Shown here one piece after another: positions 55,905-64,000 of a stretch of 64,000 nt of DNA (positions within the stretch are counted from its first letter, which is position 1; every line of letters starts with the position of its first letter). Source of the stretch: Clostridioides difficile (GTDB lineage: Bacteria; Bacillota; Clostridia; Peptostreptococcales; Peptostreptococcaceae); the NCBI GenBank assembly GCA_012955965.1, contig JABBZI010000021.1, positions 1-64,000 on the forward strand, written 5' to 3'. The notes beneath the pieces are model-generated. The model saw nothing but the letters and a program-made list of their open reading frames with translations. It did no database searches and was not told the origin of the DNA. The translations under genes were made by a program, and so were the position numbers.

Positions 55905-56642
55905 ATGAAAAATAAAACAGTTTTAATTACAGGAGGGGCCAGAGGTATTGGAAAAGCTATGTCTGAAGCTTTTGCAAAAGAAGGGTATAATGTATTAATA
56001 AATTTTAATAAGTCAGAAAATGAAGCTAAAGAACTGCAGACTAAATTAAGTGAAAAAAATTTATCTGTAAAACTTTTTAAAGCTGATGTTTCAAATAGAG
56101 AAGAAGTAGAGCAAATGATAGAATACTGTGTAAAAGAATTTAGTGGATTAGATGTACTTATAAATAATGCTGGCATAAGTCAAGACAAGTTATTTACAGA
56201 TATAACTGACGAAGACTGGGATAGGATGATGAATATTAACTTAAAAGGATGTTTTTATTGCTCTCAAGTTGCTTTAAAATACATGGTTTCAGAAAAAAAA
56301 GGGAATATAATTAATATATCTTCGATTTGGGGAATATCAGGTGCTTCTTGTGAAGTACATTACTCTATAACAAAAGCAGGTATAATAGGTATGACAAAGG
56401 CATTAGCTAAAGAAGTTGGACCATCAAATATTAGAGTAAATAGTATAGCTCCAGGTGTCATTAATACTGACATGTTATCTGGATATAGTAGTGAAGATAT
56501 AAATGTTCTTGTAGAAGAAACTCCATTAATGAGGCTAGGGGCTCCAGATGATATAGCAAACTGTGCTATTTTCTTAGCATCAGATAAATCAAATTTTATT
56601 ACTGGTCAGGTAATTAGTCCAAACGGAGGATTTGTTATTTAA
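55905..56642 (+). CDS. SDR family oxidoreductase (FabG-like)
   Basis: A 245-residue Rossmann reductase. NADPH site TGGARGIGKA; catalytic Ser in NISSIWG, Tyr and Lys in YSITKAG. The ATG at 55905 follows AAGGAGA; a start at 55872 is upstream of that SD. A possible promoter is TTGTAT (55861) and TATAAT (55883) with 16 bp. FabG-like proteins at single loci may reduce 3-oxoacyl-ACP, or in some Firmicutes the 5-aminopentanone group on elongation factor P (YmfI); sequence alone does not decide. Confidence 0.85.
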   Translation: MKNKTVLITGGARGIGKAMSEAFAKEGYNVLINFNKSENEAKELQTKLSEKNLSVKLFKADVSNREEVEQMIEYCVKEFSGLDVLINNAGISQDKLFTDITDEDWDRMMNINLKGCFYCSQVALKYMVSEKKGNIINISSIWGISGASCEVHYSITKAGIIGMTKALAKEVGPSNIRVNSIAPGVINTDMLSGYSSEDINVLVEETPLMRLGAPDDIANCAIFLASDKSNFITGQVISPNGGFVI

Positions 56643-56739
56643 AAAAAATGTGGTATTATATAAAAATAGGAAATAATAACACGATATACTACTCATGAAC
56701 AGTATGTGTTTATATAAATTTTATAAAGGGAGGCATTTG

Positions 56740-57624
56740 ATGCTAGAAGGAAAAATTATAAAGGGGATTAGTGGATTTTATTATGTAGATACAGATAATG
56801 GTATTTATGAATGTAAAGCTAGAGGAATCTTTAGAAAGAAGAAAATAACACCTTTAGTTGGTGATAGAGTCAAAATAAGTATTGTTGATGAAGATGAAAA
56901 AAAAGGTGTTTTAGAAGAAATAGATAGTAGAGATACAGAACTTATAAGACCTCCTATAGCAAACGTAGATAAGGCATTAATAGTATTTGCAATAAAAAAT
57001 CCTAAACCAAACTTGTCTCTTTTAGATAGATTTATAGTTTTGGCAGAAAAAGAAAATTTAGAAACTGTAATAATCCTTACAAAAGCAGATTTAGATGATA
57101 ATGATACGTTAGAAACTGTTAAAAATGTATATGAACTTAGTGGATATAAGGTTATCCCTGTAAGTAATATTACTAAGTTAAATATAGAGAAAGTAAAAGA
57201 AGAATTAAAAGGAAATGTTGTAGTATTTGCAGGACCATCTGGAGTTGGAAAATCAAGCTTATTAAATGAAATAGATAAAAACTTTAAACTGCAAACAGGA
57301 GTAGTGAGTGATAAAATAAAAAGAGGAAAACATACTACTCGTCATGCGGAGCTCTTAAAGTTGGAATTTGGTGGAATGGTTGCAGATACACCAGGTTTTA
57401 GTTCACTTGCTCTTGAAGATATAGAAGAAGTTGAGCTTAAAGATTATTTTATAGAATTTGATAAATTTAATGATTGTAAGTTTGGTTCAAAATGTATTCA
57501 CGAAAATGAACCTAATTGTGCTATAAAAGAAGCTGTTGCAAATGGAGAAATATCTAAAGAAAGATATGATAGTTATATACAGCTACTAAATGAAATAAGA
57601 CAAAATAACAGTAGGAGGTATTAG
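56740..57624 (+). CDS. rsgA: Small ribosomal subunit biogenesis GTPase RsgA
   Basis: A 294-residue circularly permuted GTPase that checks late 30S assembly. Order: N-terminal OB domain, G4-like TKAD, P-loop GPSGVGKSSLL (about residue 165), DTPGFSS, and a C-terminal zinc site CKFGSKCIHENEPNC. The ATG at 56740 follows AAAGGGAGG. The SD for rpe lies within its last codons, linking the two. Confidence 0.95.
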   Translation: MLEGKIIKGISGFYYVDTDNGIYECKARGIFRKKKITPLVGDRVKISIVDEDEKKGVLEEIDSRDTELIRPPIANVDKALIVFAIKNPKPNLSLLDRFIVLAEKENLETVIILTKADLDDNDTLETVKNVYELSGYKVIPVSNITKLNIEKVKEELKGNVVVFAGPSGVGKSSLLNEIDKNFKLQTGVVSDKIKRGKHTTRHAELLKLEFGGMVADTPGFSSLALEDIEEVELKDYFIEFDKFNDCKFGSKCIHENEPNCAIKEAVANGEISKERYDSYIQLLNEIRQNNSRRY

Positions 57625-57628
57625 AAGT

Positions 57629-58300
57629 ATGATTAAATTAGCACCATCAATATTATCAGCAGATTTTGCAAAATTATTAGAAGATGTAAGAAAAGTAGAG
57701 AGTGCAGGATGTGAGTATCTTCATATCGATGTAATGGATGGACACTTTGTACCAAACATCACATTAGGTCCACTTGTAGTTAAAAGCTTAAAAAAAGAAA
57801 ATATAAATATGGTATTTGATGCTCATCTTATGATAGAAAATCCAGACCAATATATTGAAGAGTTTGTAAAAGCAGGATGTGATATAATAACTGTTCATCA
57901 GGAAGCTTGTGTGCATCTACATAGAACTATACAAAATATAAAATCACATGGAATAAAAGCTGGTGTTGTACTTAATCCAGCTACACCAATAGATACGATT
58001 AAGCATGTACTACCTGATTTAGATATGGTATTATTAATGTCTGTTAATCCTGGATTTGGAGGTCAATCATTTATACCTTGTGTTTTAGATAAAATTAAAG
58101 ATTTAAAAGCACTTATAGATAATCAAGGATTAAATATTGATATAGAAGTTGATGGTGGTATAAGTCCTAAAAATGTGGCTGAAGTTGTAAAAGCAGGAGC
58201 TAATGTAATAGTAGCAGGTTCTGCAATATTTGGAAGTGATGACATTCAAGAAACAGTTAATTTATTTAGAAAGAATGCTTCTCTTGAAGAATTGGTTTAA
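57629..58300 (+). CDS. rpe: Ribulose-phosphate 3-epimerase
   Basis: A 223-residue TIM-barrel enzyme that converts ribulose-5-phosphate and xylulose-5-phosphate in the pentose phosphate pathway. Motifs: IDVMDGHFVPN (metal His and Asp), HLMIENP, MSVNPGFGGQ, and EVDGGI. AGGAGG precedes the start. It sits between rsgA and thiN, as in Bacillus. Confidence 0.96.
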   Translation: MIKLAPSILSADFAKLLEDVRKVESAGCEYLHIDVMDGHFVPNITLGPLVVKSLKKENINMVFDAHLMIENPDQYIEEFVKAGCDIITVHQEACVHLHRTIQNIKSHGIKAGVVLNPATPIDTIKHVLPDLDMVLLMSVNPGFGGQSFIPCVLDKIKDLKALIDNQGLNIDIEVDGGISPKNVAEVVKAGANVIVAGSAIFGSDDIQETVNLFRKNASLEELV

Positions 58301-58308
58301 ATTTAATA

Positions 58309-58950
58309 ATGAAAATATGTATTATTTTAAATGGAGAAATTGAAGATTACGAAATTACAAGAGATATTCTAAATAAAGAATGTTATGACTATATAATATG
58401 TGCAGATGGAGGGGCAAATCATGCCTACAAAATGGAAATCATGCCAGATTATATATTAGGCGATTTAGATTCAGTAGATGAAGAAAAGGTAGACTTCTAT
58501 AGAAATCAGGGTGTTAAATTTGAAAAATTTCCATCTAAGAAAGATGAGACTGATACAGAGCTTTGTCTTTTTTTAGCTAAAACTCTTAAAGCAAATCATA
58601 TTGATTTTTTTGGAGCTTTAGGTGGAAGGATTGACCATACAATTACCAATATAAATCTATTGTACTATCTAAAAAAAGATGGTATATATTCTAGAATACT
58701 CTCAGATAAAGAAGAGATGTATATAGTTATGAATGAAGAAATTACCTTATATGGAAATGCAGGTGATACTATTTCTGTAATAGCTGTAAAAGGAGATGCC
58801 AAAGGTGTAACACTTACTGGTTTAGAATATCCTCTAGATAACTATTATATGAAATACTCTGTGCCTATTGGAATGTCAAATGTTATGCTGAGTGATTCTT
58901 GTAGAATTAAAGTAGAGCAAGGGTGCGCAATTGTAGTTAGAAATTTATAA
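58309..58950 (+). CDS. thiN: Thiamine pyrophosphokinase
   Basis: A 213-residue kinase that turns thiamine into thiamine pyrophosphate. The N-terminal region has ICADGGANHAY and LGDLDSVDEEK; the FEKFPSKKDETDTELCL segment binds ATP and metal. It starts 9 nt after the rpe stop without a clear SD, so it probably depends on translation of rpe. A terminator follows. Confidence 0.95.
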   Translation: MKICIILNGEIEDYEITRDILNKECYDYIICADGGANHAYKMEIMPDYILGDLDSVDEEKVDFYRNQGVKFEKFPSKKDETDTELCLFLAKTLKANHIDFFGALGGRIDHTITNINLLYYLKKDGIYSRILSDKEEMYIVMNEEITLYGNAGDTISVIAVKGDAKGVTLTGLEYPLDNYYMKYSVPIGMSNVMLSDSCRIKVEQGCAIVVRNL

Positions 58951-58981
58951 AAATCGATTTTGACAATTGATTTTATATTAC

Positions 58982-59032
58982 AAAGCAGATACAATCAAGT
59001 AAAATATATTTATGATTGTATCTGCTTTTTAG
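58982..59032 (+). terminator. Terminator after thiN
   Basis: AAAGCAGATACAATCA pairs perfectly with TGATTGTATCTGCTTT across a 14-nt loop, with T5. It ends the long prkC-thiN run. Confidence 0.92.
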
Positions 59033-59082
59033 TATATAATTATAAATATATGATAAATTTTAGACATAAGGGGGATTTTTTT

Positions 59083-59712
59083 GTGGTAGATAGTATTATT
59101 TTTGATTTAGATGGAACATTGTGGGATTCAACTGAAGAAGTATGCAAGGTCTGGCAGGATGTTTTAAATAAACATGAAGATATAGACTTAAATGTCACAA
59201 GAGAACTTTTTAGAAGCGTTATGGGTCTTTCTTTTGATGAAATAGCAAATCGTTTATTTCCAAATCTAAATGAAGAAGAAAGAATGAATTTATTGAATGA
59301 ATGTTCTATAAAAGAGTGTGACTATTTATCTGAAAATGGAGCTAAATTATTTGATGATATAGAAGATACTCTTAAGTTGTTATCTAAAAAATATAAATTA
59401 TTTATAGTAAGTAATTGTCAGGCTGGATATATAGAATCTTTTTTAAAAGCACATAAATTAGAGCAGTATTTTATAGATTTTGAATGCCCTGGAAATACTG
59501 GTTTGCATAAAGGTGAGAACAATAAGCTTATAATTGATAGAAATAAATTAAGTAATCCAATTTACATTGGAGATACTCAAGGTGATGCAAATAGTGCCAA
59601 GTTTGCGAATATACCTTTTATATATGCAAAATACGGATTCGGGGATGTAGATGGATATGAATATTCTATAGACTCATTTAAAGATTTATTAGAACATGAT
59701 ATATTAAAATAA
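59083..59712 (+). CDS. HAD family hydrolase (phosphatase)
   Basis: A 209-residue hydrolase with the nucleophile motif DLDGTLWDS, a helical cap (about 15-85), VSNCQAGY (second motif), and GDTQGDANSA (metal motif). GTG 59083 follows AAGGGGGA; earlier in-frame starts lie in the terminator of thiN. It resembles phosphoglycolate phosphatase-type enzymes but the substrate cannot be read. Confidence 0.88.
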   Translation: MVDSIIFDLDGTLWDSTEEVCKVWQDVLNKHEDIDLNVTRELFRSVMGLSFDEIANRLFPNLNEEERMNLLNECSIKECDYLSENGAKLFDDIEDTLKLLSKKYKLFIVSNCQAGYIESFLKAHKLEQYFIDFECPGNTGLHKGENNKLIIDRNKLSNPIYIGDTQGDANSAKFANIPFIYAKYGFGDVDGYEYSIDSFKDLLEHDILK

Positions 59713-59766
59713 GGTGAGTTTAAAGATTACATTAATATAATAAAAAAGTTATGGGGGGATTTAAAA

Positions 59767-60423
59767 ATGGAATTACAAGATACTATTTTTAAAAGACAAA
59801 GTGTAAGAAAGTTTAAAAACGAAGATGTTTCAGATGAAGATATTTTAAAAATGATAAAATCAGCTGGAGCAGCTCCATCAGGAAAAAATATTCAAAACTG
59901 GCATTTTGTAGTTATAAAGAGACGTGACTTAATGGAAAAAATTGCAGATGTAATAACTAAAAAACAACAGGAAATACTTGTAGAGATGGATAAAGTATCA
60001 GTAGAAAAGGCTAATAGATTTAGAAAGTTTGTGCCAAACTTTACACTATTCTACTTAAAAGCTCCAGTTTTGGTATTAGTTTTTACAAAAGTATATAATC
60101 CATCAGGATATTATGAATTAGAGCTTATAGATGCACCTAAAGAGACTATAGATAAGTTGTTTATAAGAAATCCAGGCATGCAGAGTTTGGGCGCTGCAAT
60201 TGAAAACTTTACATTATCAGCAATTGAATTGGGATATGGCTCTTGTTGGTTAACAAGTCAAAACTATGCAGCAGATGAGATAGAAGCTATTTTAGAAGCA
60301 GAAACTGGATTTGAAAAGGGAGAGTATTTTTTGGGAGCAATGTTGGCTCTTGGAGTACCAGAAGATAACCTAAAGAGTCCATCTAAAAAACCAGTAGAAG
60401 AAATATGTACATTTATAAAGTAA
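59767..60423 (+). CDS. Nitroreductase family protein
   Basis: A 218-residue FMN-binding oxidoreductase of the nitroreductase fold. The N-terminal motif RQSVRKFKNEDV with FMN-binding Arg, APSGKNIQNWHF, and GYGSCWLTSQ are present. It may reduce quinones, nitro compounds or flavins; such enzymes can activate metronidazole in anaerobes, but no link is shown here. GGGGGGA precedes the ATG. Confidence 0.88.
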   Translation: MELQDTIFKRQSVRKFKNEDVSDEDILKMIKSAGAAPSGKNIQNWHFVVIKRRDLMEKIADVITKKQQEILVEMDKVSVEKANRFRKFVPNFTLFYLKAPVLVLVFTKVYNPSGYYELELIDAPKETIDKLFIRNPGMQSLGAAIENFTLSAIELGYGSCWLTSQNYAADEIEAILEAETGFEKGEYFLGAMLALGVPEDNLKSPSKKPVEEICTFIK

Positions 60424-60458
60424 AAATAAATTAAAGAAAAATAGGTATGTTACAAATT

Positions 60459-60534
60459 AAAAAGTAGGTTTTATTGATATTAATATTATATTCAAATTAT
60501 TGATTTAATTAATACAATAAGAGCTACTTTTTTT
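60459..60534 (+). terminator. Terminator after the nitroreductase gene
   Basis: AAAAAGTAG (60459-60467) pairs with CTACTTTTT (60524 onward); TATTG and CAATA pair inside. T7 follows. The loop is long. Confidence 0.65.
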
Positions 60535-60561
60535 GTGCATATTAATTTTTAATAGATTTAA

Positions 60562-60595
60562 ATCTTTAGAAAATCTTTAGAAAAGTATGTATAAT
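60562..60595 (+). promoter_or_regulatory. Pho-box-like direct repeats with -10 box
   Basis: CTTTAGA at 60564-60570 and 60575-60581 repeat with an 11-bp period and AT-rich 4-bp spacers, followed by TATAAT at 60590-60595. The second repeat covers the -35 position. OmpR/PhoB-type regulators bind such repeats; the next genes encode one. Confidence 0.55.
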
Positions 60596-60666
60596 ATCTT
60601 TAGTTTTTAACTTTAATATTAAGTATATAAACAAATATTAAATTGTACTAGAAGGAGGTTTTTAAA

Positions 60667-60687
60667 ATGGGAATTAAGTTCAAATAA
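60667..60687 (+). CDS. Possible 6-codon leader peptide MGIKFK
   Basis: GAAGGAGG (60651-60658) lies 8 nt before an ATG that opens only six codons and a TAA. The SD is as strong as any in the window. It is in the leader of the two-component operon. It might be a translated mini-ORF, or a degenerate gene remnant. Confidence 0.35.
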   Translation: MGIKFK

Positions 60688-60795
60688 CTAAAATTAAAAT
60701 ATATAAATATATAAAAAAATGGAAAAACTTCTATCATATTGTATAATCATAGATGTAAATAAAATTTTCAAATTAACAGATAAAAGGAGATTAAA

Positions 60796-61512
60796 ATGAA
60801 TTCATATAATATTTTGGTGGTAGAAGATGAGAAAGAAATAGCAGATGCTATAGAAATATATCTATTAAATCAAGGATATAATGTTTTTAAGGGGTACAAT
60901 GGACTGGAAGGTCTTAAAGTTATAGAAGACCAAGAAATACATTTAGCTATAATTGATATAATGATGCCTAAAATGGATGGAATAACACTTACAATGAAAC
61001 TTAGAGAAAGTCATAACTTCCCAGTAATAATGTTATCTGCAAAGTCAGAGGAAGTTGATAAAATAATGGGGCTTAATATAGGAGCAGATGATTATGTGAC
61101 AAAACCTTTTAAACCATTAGAGTTATTGGCTAGAGTTAATTCACAACTTAGAAGATATACTAAGTATCTAAACATGATTGGAGATAAAGAGCAAAGTGTA
61201 GAAACTAATGACAATGTATTTGCAATCGGAGGATTAGAATTAAATGAAAATACGAAAGAAGTTAGTATTGATGGAAAATATATAAAAACAACTCCTATAG
61301 AATTTAAAATACTTAGTTTACTTATGAGAAATGCAGGAAGAGTTTTTTCTGCTGATGAAATATATGAAAGAGTTTGGAATGAGAATGCTATAAATACAGA
61401 TACAGTCATGGTACATGTTAGAAATATAAGAGAAAAAATAGAGATAGACCCAAAAAATCCAAAATATTTGAAGGTGGTGTGGGGTGTTGGATACAAAATT
61501 GAAAAAATTTAA
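60796..61512 (+). CDS. OmpR/PhoB-type response regulator
   Basis: A 238-residue regulator: receiver domain with phospho-acceptor D54 (AIIDIMMPKMDG), Thr/Ser and Lys in MLSAKS and YVTKPFKPLE, then a winged helix (about 140-235). AAAGGAG precedes the ATG. Its end overlaps the kinase start by 29 nt, so both are translated together. Direct repeats upstream suggest autoregulation. Confidence 0.94.
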   Translation: MNSYNILVVEDEKEIADAIEIYLLNQGYNVFKGYNGLEGLKVIEDQEIHLAIIDIMMPKMDGITLTMKLRESHNFPVIMLSAKSEEVDKIMGLNIGADDYVTKPFKPLELLARVNSQLRRYTKYLNMIGDKEQSVETNDNVFAIGGLELNENTKEVSIDGKYIKTTPIEFKILSLLMRNAGRVFSADEIYERVWNENAINTDTVMVHVRNIREKIEIDPKNPKYLKVVWGVGYKIEKI

Positions 61513-63820
61513 AGATAAATATATAGTTACTATTATAGTTTTTATACTTATGTTATCAGCATCATTAGGTATGATTAGTCAATATTCTACTATACAAGCA
61601 GGTGCTAAAGGTGGAGCCCAAAATCCGTTTGAACAAGAAAATTTTGTAGATGATATGTATAAAGGAAGTTATGTTTTATATCATAATATGAAAGAAGATC
61701 AAGAAGGCAAAATGATACAACCATCAAAGCTTTTTATAAATGAAGAGACTATGAACTATATAAAAAATGTAAGTAAAGAAAAAAACTCATATGATGGTTC
61801 AGAAAGCTATTATACAGATGATAGGATTAATGCAGATTTTAATGAAAACTTTGAAGGTTGGGAGTCTTTTATTAATGATTCAGGAAAAAATTTAAAATAT
61901 TATTTAGTTGATAAAGAAAAAAATTTCGAACTTTTTAATGAAGATAAAGAATTAAGAGCTCTTGATACAACAAAGAATGATAGTTCAGGAGAAAATTCTG
62001 ATGAAAATCAAACAAAAAATACAACAATGAGTGATGAAGAAAGACAAAAGCAGCTTAAAGATATAAAAGAAAATTATAGATTTTATGTTGTAATGAATTT
62101 TAATAAAGATGGAAAAGTAAATCTTGTTGATTCTTATGGAGTAAATCAAAAAGTTATTAATCAAATGTTGTTGTCTAAAGCAAGAGAAGATTTAATGGAT
62201 ACAAATTTAGGTGGAAATTCAATTTCATATAAACTAACACCAATAAAAAATGTAACAGTAGTCTATGCTGTGCCTAAAGTAATAAGCAAAGGTGATAGTA
62301 CAGAGTACGGTTATGGAAGTATTTATAACAATGACAATATAAGTTCATATATAAACAATGTAGAAAATAATTCTTATTATAAAATTTCTGGAATGATTTT
62401 AAAAATAATATTAGCTATAGTTGTGATTGTAGCTTTAGCATTCCCATATAGAAAATCTAAGGAATTATTAGGATTTGATACATTATCAAGAATACCATTA
62501 GAGATACTTTTTATTGCCATTGTTATTGTACAAGGGATTGTAGATTTATATCCAACTGGTATAATAAGTGGTACTTTGAATGGAACTTATGTAGAGTATC
62601 TAATAAATAACGATATAAGTGCTAAAATGGCAAGTATATTGGTAAGCTTAATGAATTTAACCTATTGGTTTGTAATCTTCTCAATAATATTTGTATTTAT
62701 AACACTTTTAAAACATATTTTAAACGTTGGAATAAGAGCGTATTTTGTAAAGAACACTGTAACAGGAATGTTTCTTGTATGGTTTAAAAAAGTGGGGAAA
62801 AAAGTTATTAATCAAATTAGAACAATAGATTTGAAAGAAAAACCAAATAAAACGATAGCTATAATCCTAGGAGTAAACTTATTAATTATAGTTATAATGT
62901 GTAGTATGTGGTTCTTTGGGATAATACTTGCAATAATTTACTCAATAGTTTTATTCAAGGTACTATCAGATTATTCTAAAAAGACAGTATGTGAATATAA
63001 TCAACTTTTAGATGTTACAAAGAAAATTTCAGATGGAAACTTAGAAGTAAATATGGAAAAAAATTTAGGATTCTTTAATCCTATAAAAGATGAACTAGGA
63101 AATATTCAAACTGGATTTAAAAAAGCTGTTGATGAAGAAGTTAAGAGTCAAAAGATGAAAACAGAGCTTATATCAAATGTATCACATGACTTAAAAACAC
63201 CTTTAACATCTATAATAACTTATATAGATTTATTAAAAGATGAAAGTATAACAGAAGAAAATCGTAGGTTGTATATTGATACATTGGATAGAAAATCACA
63301 AAGATTACAACACTTAATAGAAGACTTGTTTGAAGTAAGTAAGGTAAATAGTGGAGATGTACATTTGAATATAGTAAATGTGGATATTGTATCTCTAATG
63401 AAACAAACACTTTTAGAATTAGATGACAAAATTGCAGATTCATCTCTAATACTAAAAAATAATTTTTCTAGTGAAAAGATAATATTACCACTAGATAGTC
63501 AGCGTACATTTAGAGTGTTTGAAAATCTTATAATAAATATAAGTAAATATGCAATGCCAAGTTCAAGAGTGTATATTGATATTTTAGAAACAGATAATAA
63601 AGTGACTATTATGCTTAAAAATATGTCTGCAACTGAGATTGATTTTAGTGTAGATGATATAATGGAGAGATTTGTAAGAGGGGATAAGTCTCGTAATACA
63701 GAAGGTTCTGGACTTGGTCTAGCAATAGCAAAAAGTTTTGTAGAGTTACAGGGTGGTAAGATGAATATAAGTGTGGATGGTGATTTATTTAAAGTTACAA
63801 TTACTTTTAATAAAAACTAA
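61484..63820 (+). CDS. Membrane sensor histidine kinase
   Basis: A 778-residue kinase. One membrane segment (about 13-32) is followed by an extracytoplasmic region of about 275 residues, then several membrane segments (about 305-490), a HisKA domain with the phosphorylated His in NVSHDLKTPLTS, and a HATPase domain with the GSGLGLAIAKS motif. The start GTG 61484 lies inside the regulator gene after GGTGG. The signal is unknown; VanS-like cell-envelope kinases have related ends. Confidence 0.9.
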   Translation: MLDTKLKKFKDKYIVTIIVFILMLSASLGMISQYSTIQAGAKGGAQNPFEQENFVDDMYKGSYVLYHNMKEDQEGKMIQPSKLFINEETMNYIKNVSKEKNSYDGSESYYTDDRINADFNENFEGWESFINDSGKNLKYYLVDKEKNFELFNEDKELRALDTTKNDSSGENSDENQTKNTTMSDEERQKQLKDIKENYRFYVVMNFNKDGKVNLVDSYGVNQKVINQMLLSKAREDLMDTNLGGNSISYKLTPIKNVTVVYAVPKVISKGDSTEYGYGSIYNNDNISSYINNVENNSYYKISGMILKIILAIVVIVALAFPYRKSKELLGFDTLSRIPLEILFIAIVIVQGIVDLYPTGIISGTLNGTYVEYLINNDISAKMASILVSLMNLTYWFVIFSIIFVFITLLKHILNVGIRAYFVKNTVTGMFLVWFKKVGKKVINQIRTIDLKEKPNKTIAIILGVNLLIIVIMCSMWFFGIILAIIYSIVLFKVLSDYSKKTVCEYNQLLDVTKKISDGNLEVNMEKNLGFFNPIKDELGNIQTGFKKAVDEEVKSQKMKTELISNVSHDLKTPLTSIITYIDLLKDESITEENRRLYIDTLDRKSQRLQHLIEDLFEVSKVNSGDVHLNIVNVDIVSLMKQTLLELDDKIADSSLILKNNFSSEKIILPLDSQRTFRVFENLIINISKYAMPSSRVYIDILETDNKVTIMLKNMSATEIDFSVDDIMERFVRGDKSRNTEGSGLGLAIAKSFVELQGGKMNISVDGDLFKVTITFNKN

Positions 63821-63823
63821 AGT

Positions 63824-63863
63824 AAAAAAGGCGAATCCTAATATATAGAATTCGCCTTTTTCA
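63824..63863. terminator. Bidirectional terminator after the kinase gene
   Basis: AAAAAAGGCGAAT pairs with ATTCGCCTTTTT around a short AT-rich tip. The gene at the right edge runs on the minus strand, so it can stop both. Confidence 0.88.
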
Positions 63864-63885
63864 ATTTATAGAATTGAGTAACTTA

Positions 63886-64000
63886 CTAATTATCTTTTGT
63901 ATATATTACTATAGCATCTCTCAAAAACTTTGCTAGTCCAGTTTGTTCTTTATCATAGTATGATGTAAAACGTTCATCATACACATACATCTCCGCTAAA
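63886..64000 (-). CDS. C-terminal end of a TipAS-domain (MerR-type) regulator, partial
   Basis: Read on the minus strand from the window edge, an open frame of 37 codons ends at TAG (63888-63886). The peptide includes MYVYDERFTSYYDKEQ and GLAKFLRDAIVIY, the ending typical of TipAS drug-binding domains found in MerR-type regulators such as TipAL and Mta. The DNA-binding part lies outside the window, so a complete regulator is inferred. Confidence 0.7.
   Translation of the reverse strand, partial: LAEMYVYDERFTSYYDKEQTGLAKFLRDAIVIYTKDN

Larger units (their letters stand above)
60424..60795. other. Intergenic region with terminator, repeat-type promoter and mini-ORF
   Basis: This 372-bp gap holds the terminator at 60459-60534, the direct-repeat promoter at 60562-60595, and a 6-codon ORF with a perfect SD at 60667-60687. 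A second TATAAT (60742-60747) lies closer to the regulator gene. Confidence 0.6.

Overview
The window is AT-rich Firmicute chromosome with Shine-Dalgarno (SD) starts, two T-box leaders and a ylm-type division cluster. Gene content and order (dapF-yicC-gmk-rpoZ-coaBC, priA-def-fmt-DUF116-yugP-rsmB-rlmN-stp-prkC-rsgA-rpe-thiN, and a PrkC with two PASTA repeats plus a Ser/Gly/Asn-rich tail) point to Clostridioides difficile or a very close relative. This identification comes from recalled gene order and protein features, not from a database search. There is no transposase, prophage, CRISPR array, rRNA or tRNA.

Layout. 1-4.1 kb: the tail of an Asp/Asn-rich membrane protein, an ACT/UPF0210 pair, and a lone PTS EIIC-like permease. 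4.5-8.0 kb: ylm/division cluster (HlyD-like adaptor, yggS, sepF, yggT, ylmH, divIVA). 8.1-11.6 kb: Ile T-box and ileS. 11.9-20 kb: a YitT protein, a His-rich small protein, a TetR/DegV pair with a palindromic operator, an M24 peptidase, an APC permease, and a Trp T-box driving mtnN-trpS. 20.2-26.1 kb: a sigma-54 activator with a PrpR-type sensor, divergent from an aldolase/MFS/M20 operon with a clear -24/-12 promoter. 26.2-30.2 kb: a minus-strand sRNA candidate, then a LytS/LytTR system next to cstA. 30.3-37.5 kb: dksA-like gene, deacetylase, lspA-rluD, an attenuated pyrR-uraA unit, and an ABC-F gene with a two-state leader. 37.6-40.7 kb: rqcH and a second threonine aldolase. 40.9-59 kb: a second sRNA candidate and then the long housekeeping run dapF to thiN. 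59-64 kb: HAD hydrolase, nitroreductase, an OmpR-type two-component system with Pho-box-like repeats, and the edge of a TipAS-type regulator.

Regulation by RNA structure is the main theme: two T-boxes, a PyrR attenuator followed by a 15-codon ORF overlapping pyrR, an ABC-F terminator hairpin that contains the SD, and two unannotated sRNA-like loci with C-rich loops able to pair with SD sequences. The most novel-looking items are the orphan minus-strand transcript at about 26244-26437, the small hairpin RNA at about 40892-40983, the pyrR leader ORF, and the sigma-54 aldolase/peptidase cluster. IleRS carries an altered class I signature (GVHH), a form linked to strong mupirocin resistance in other IleRS2 enzymes.
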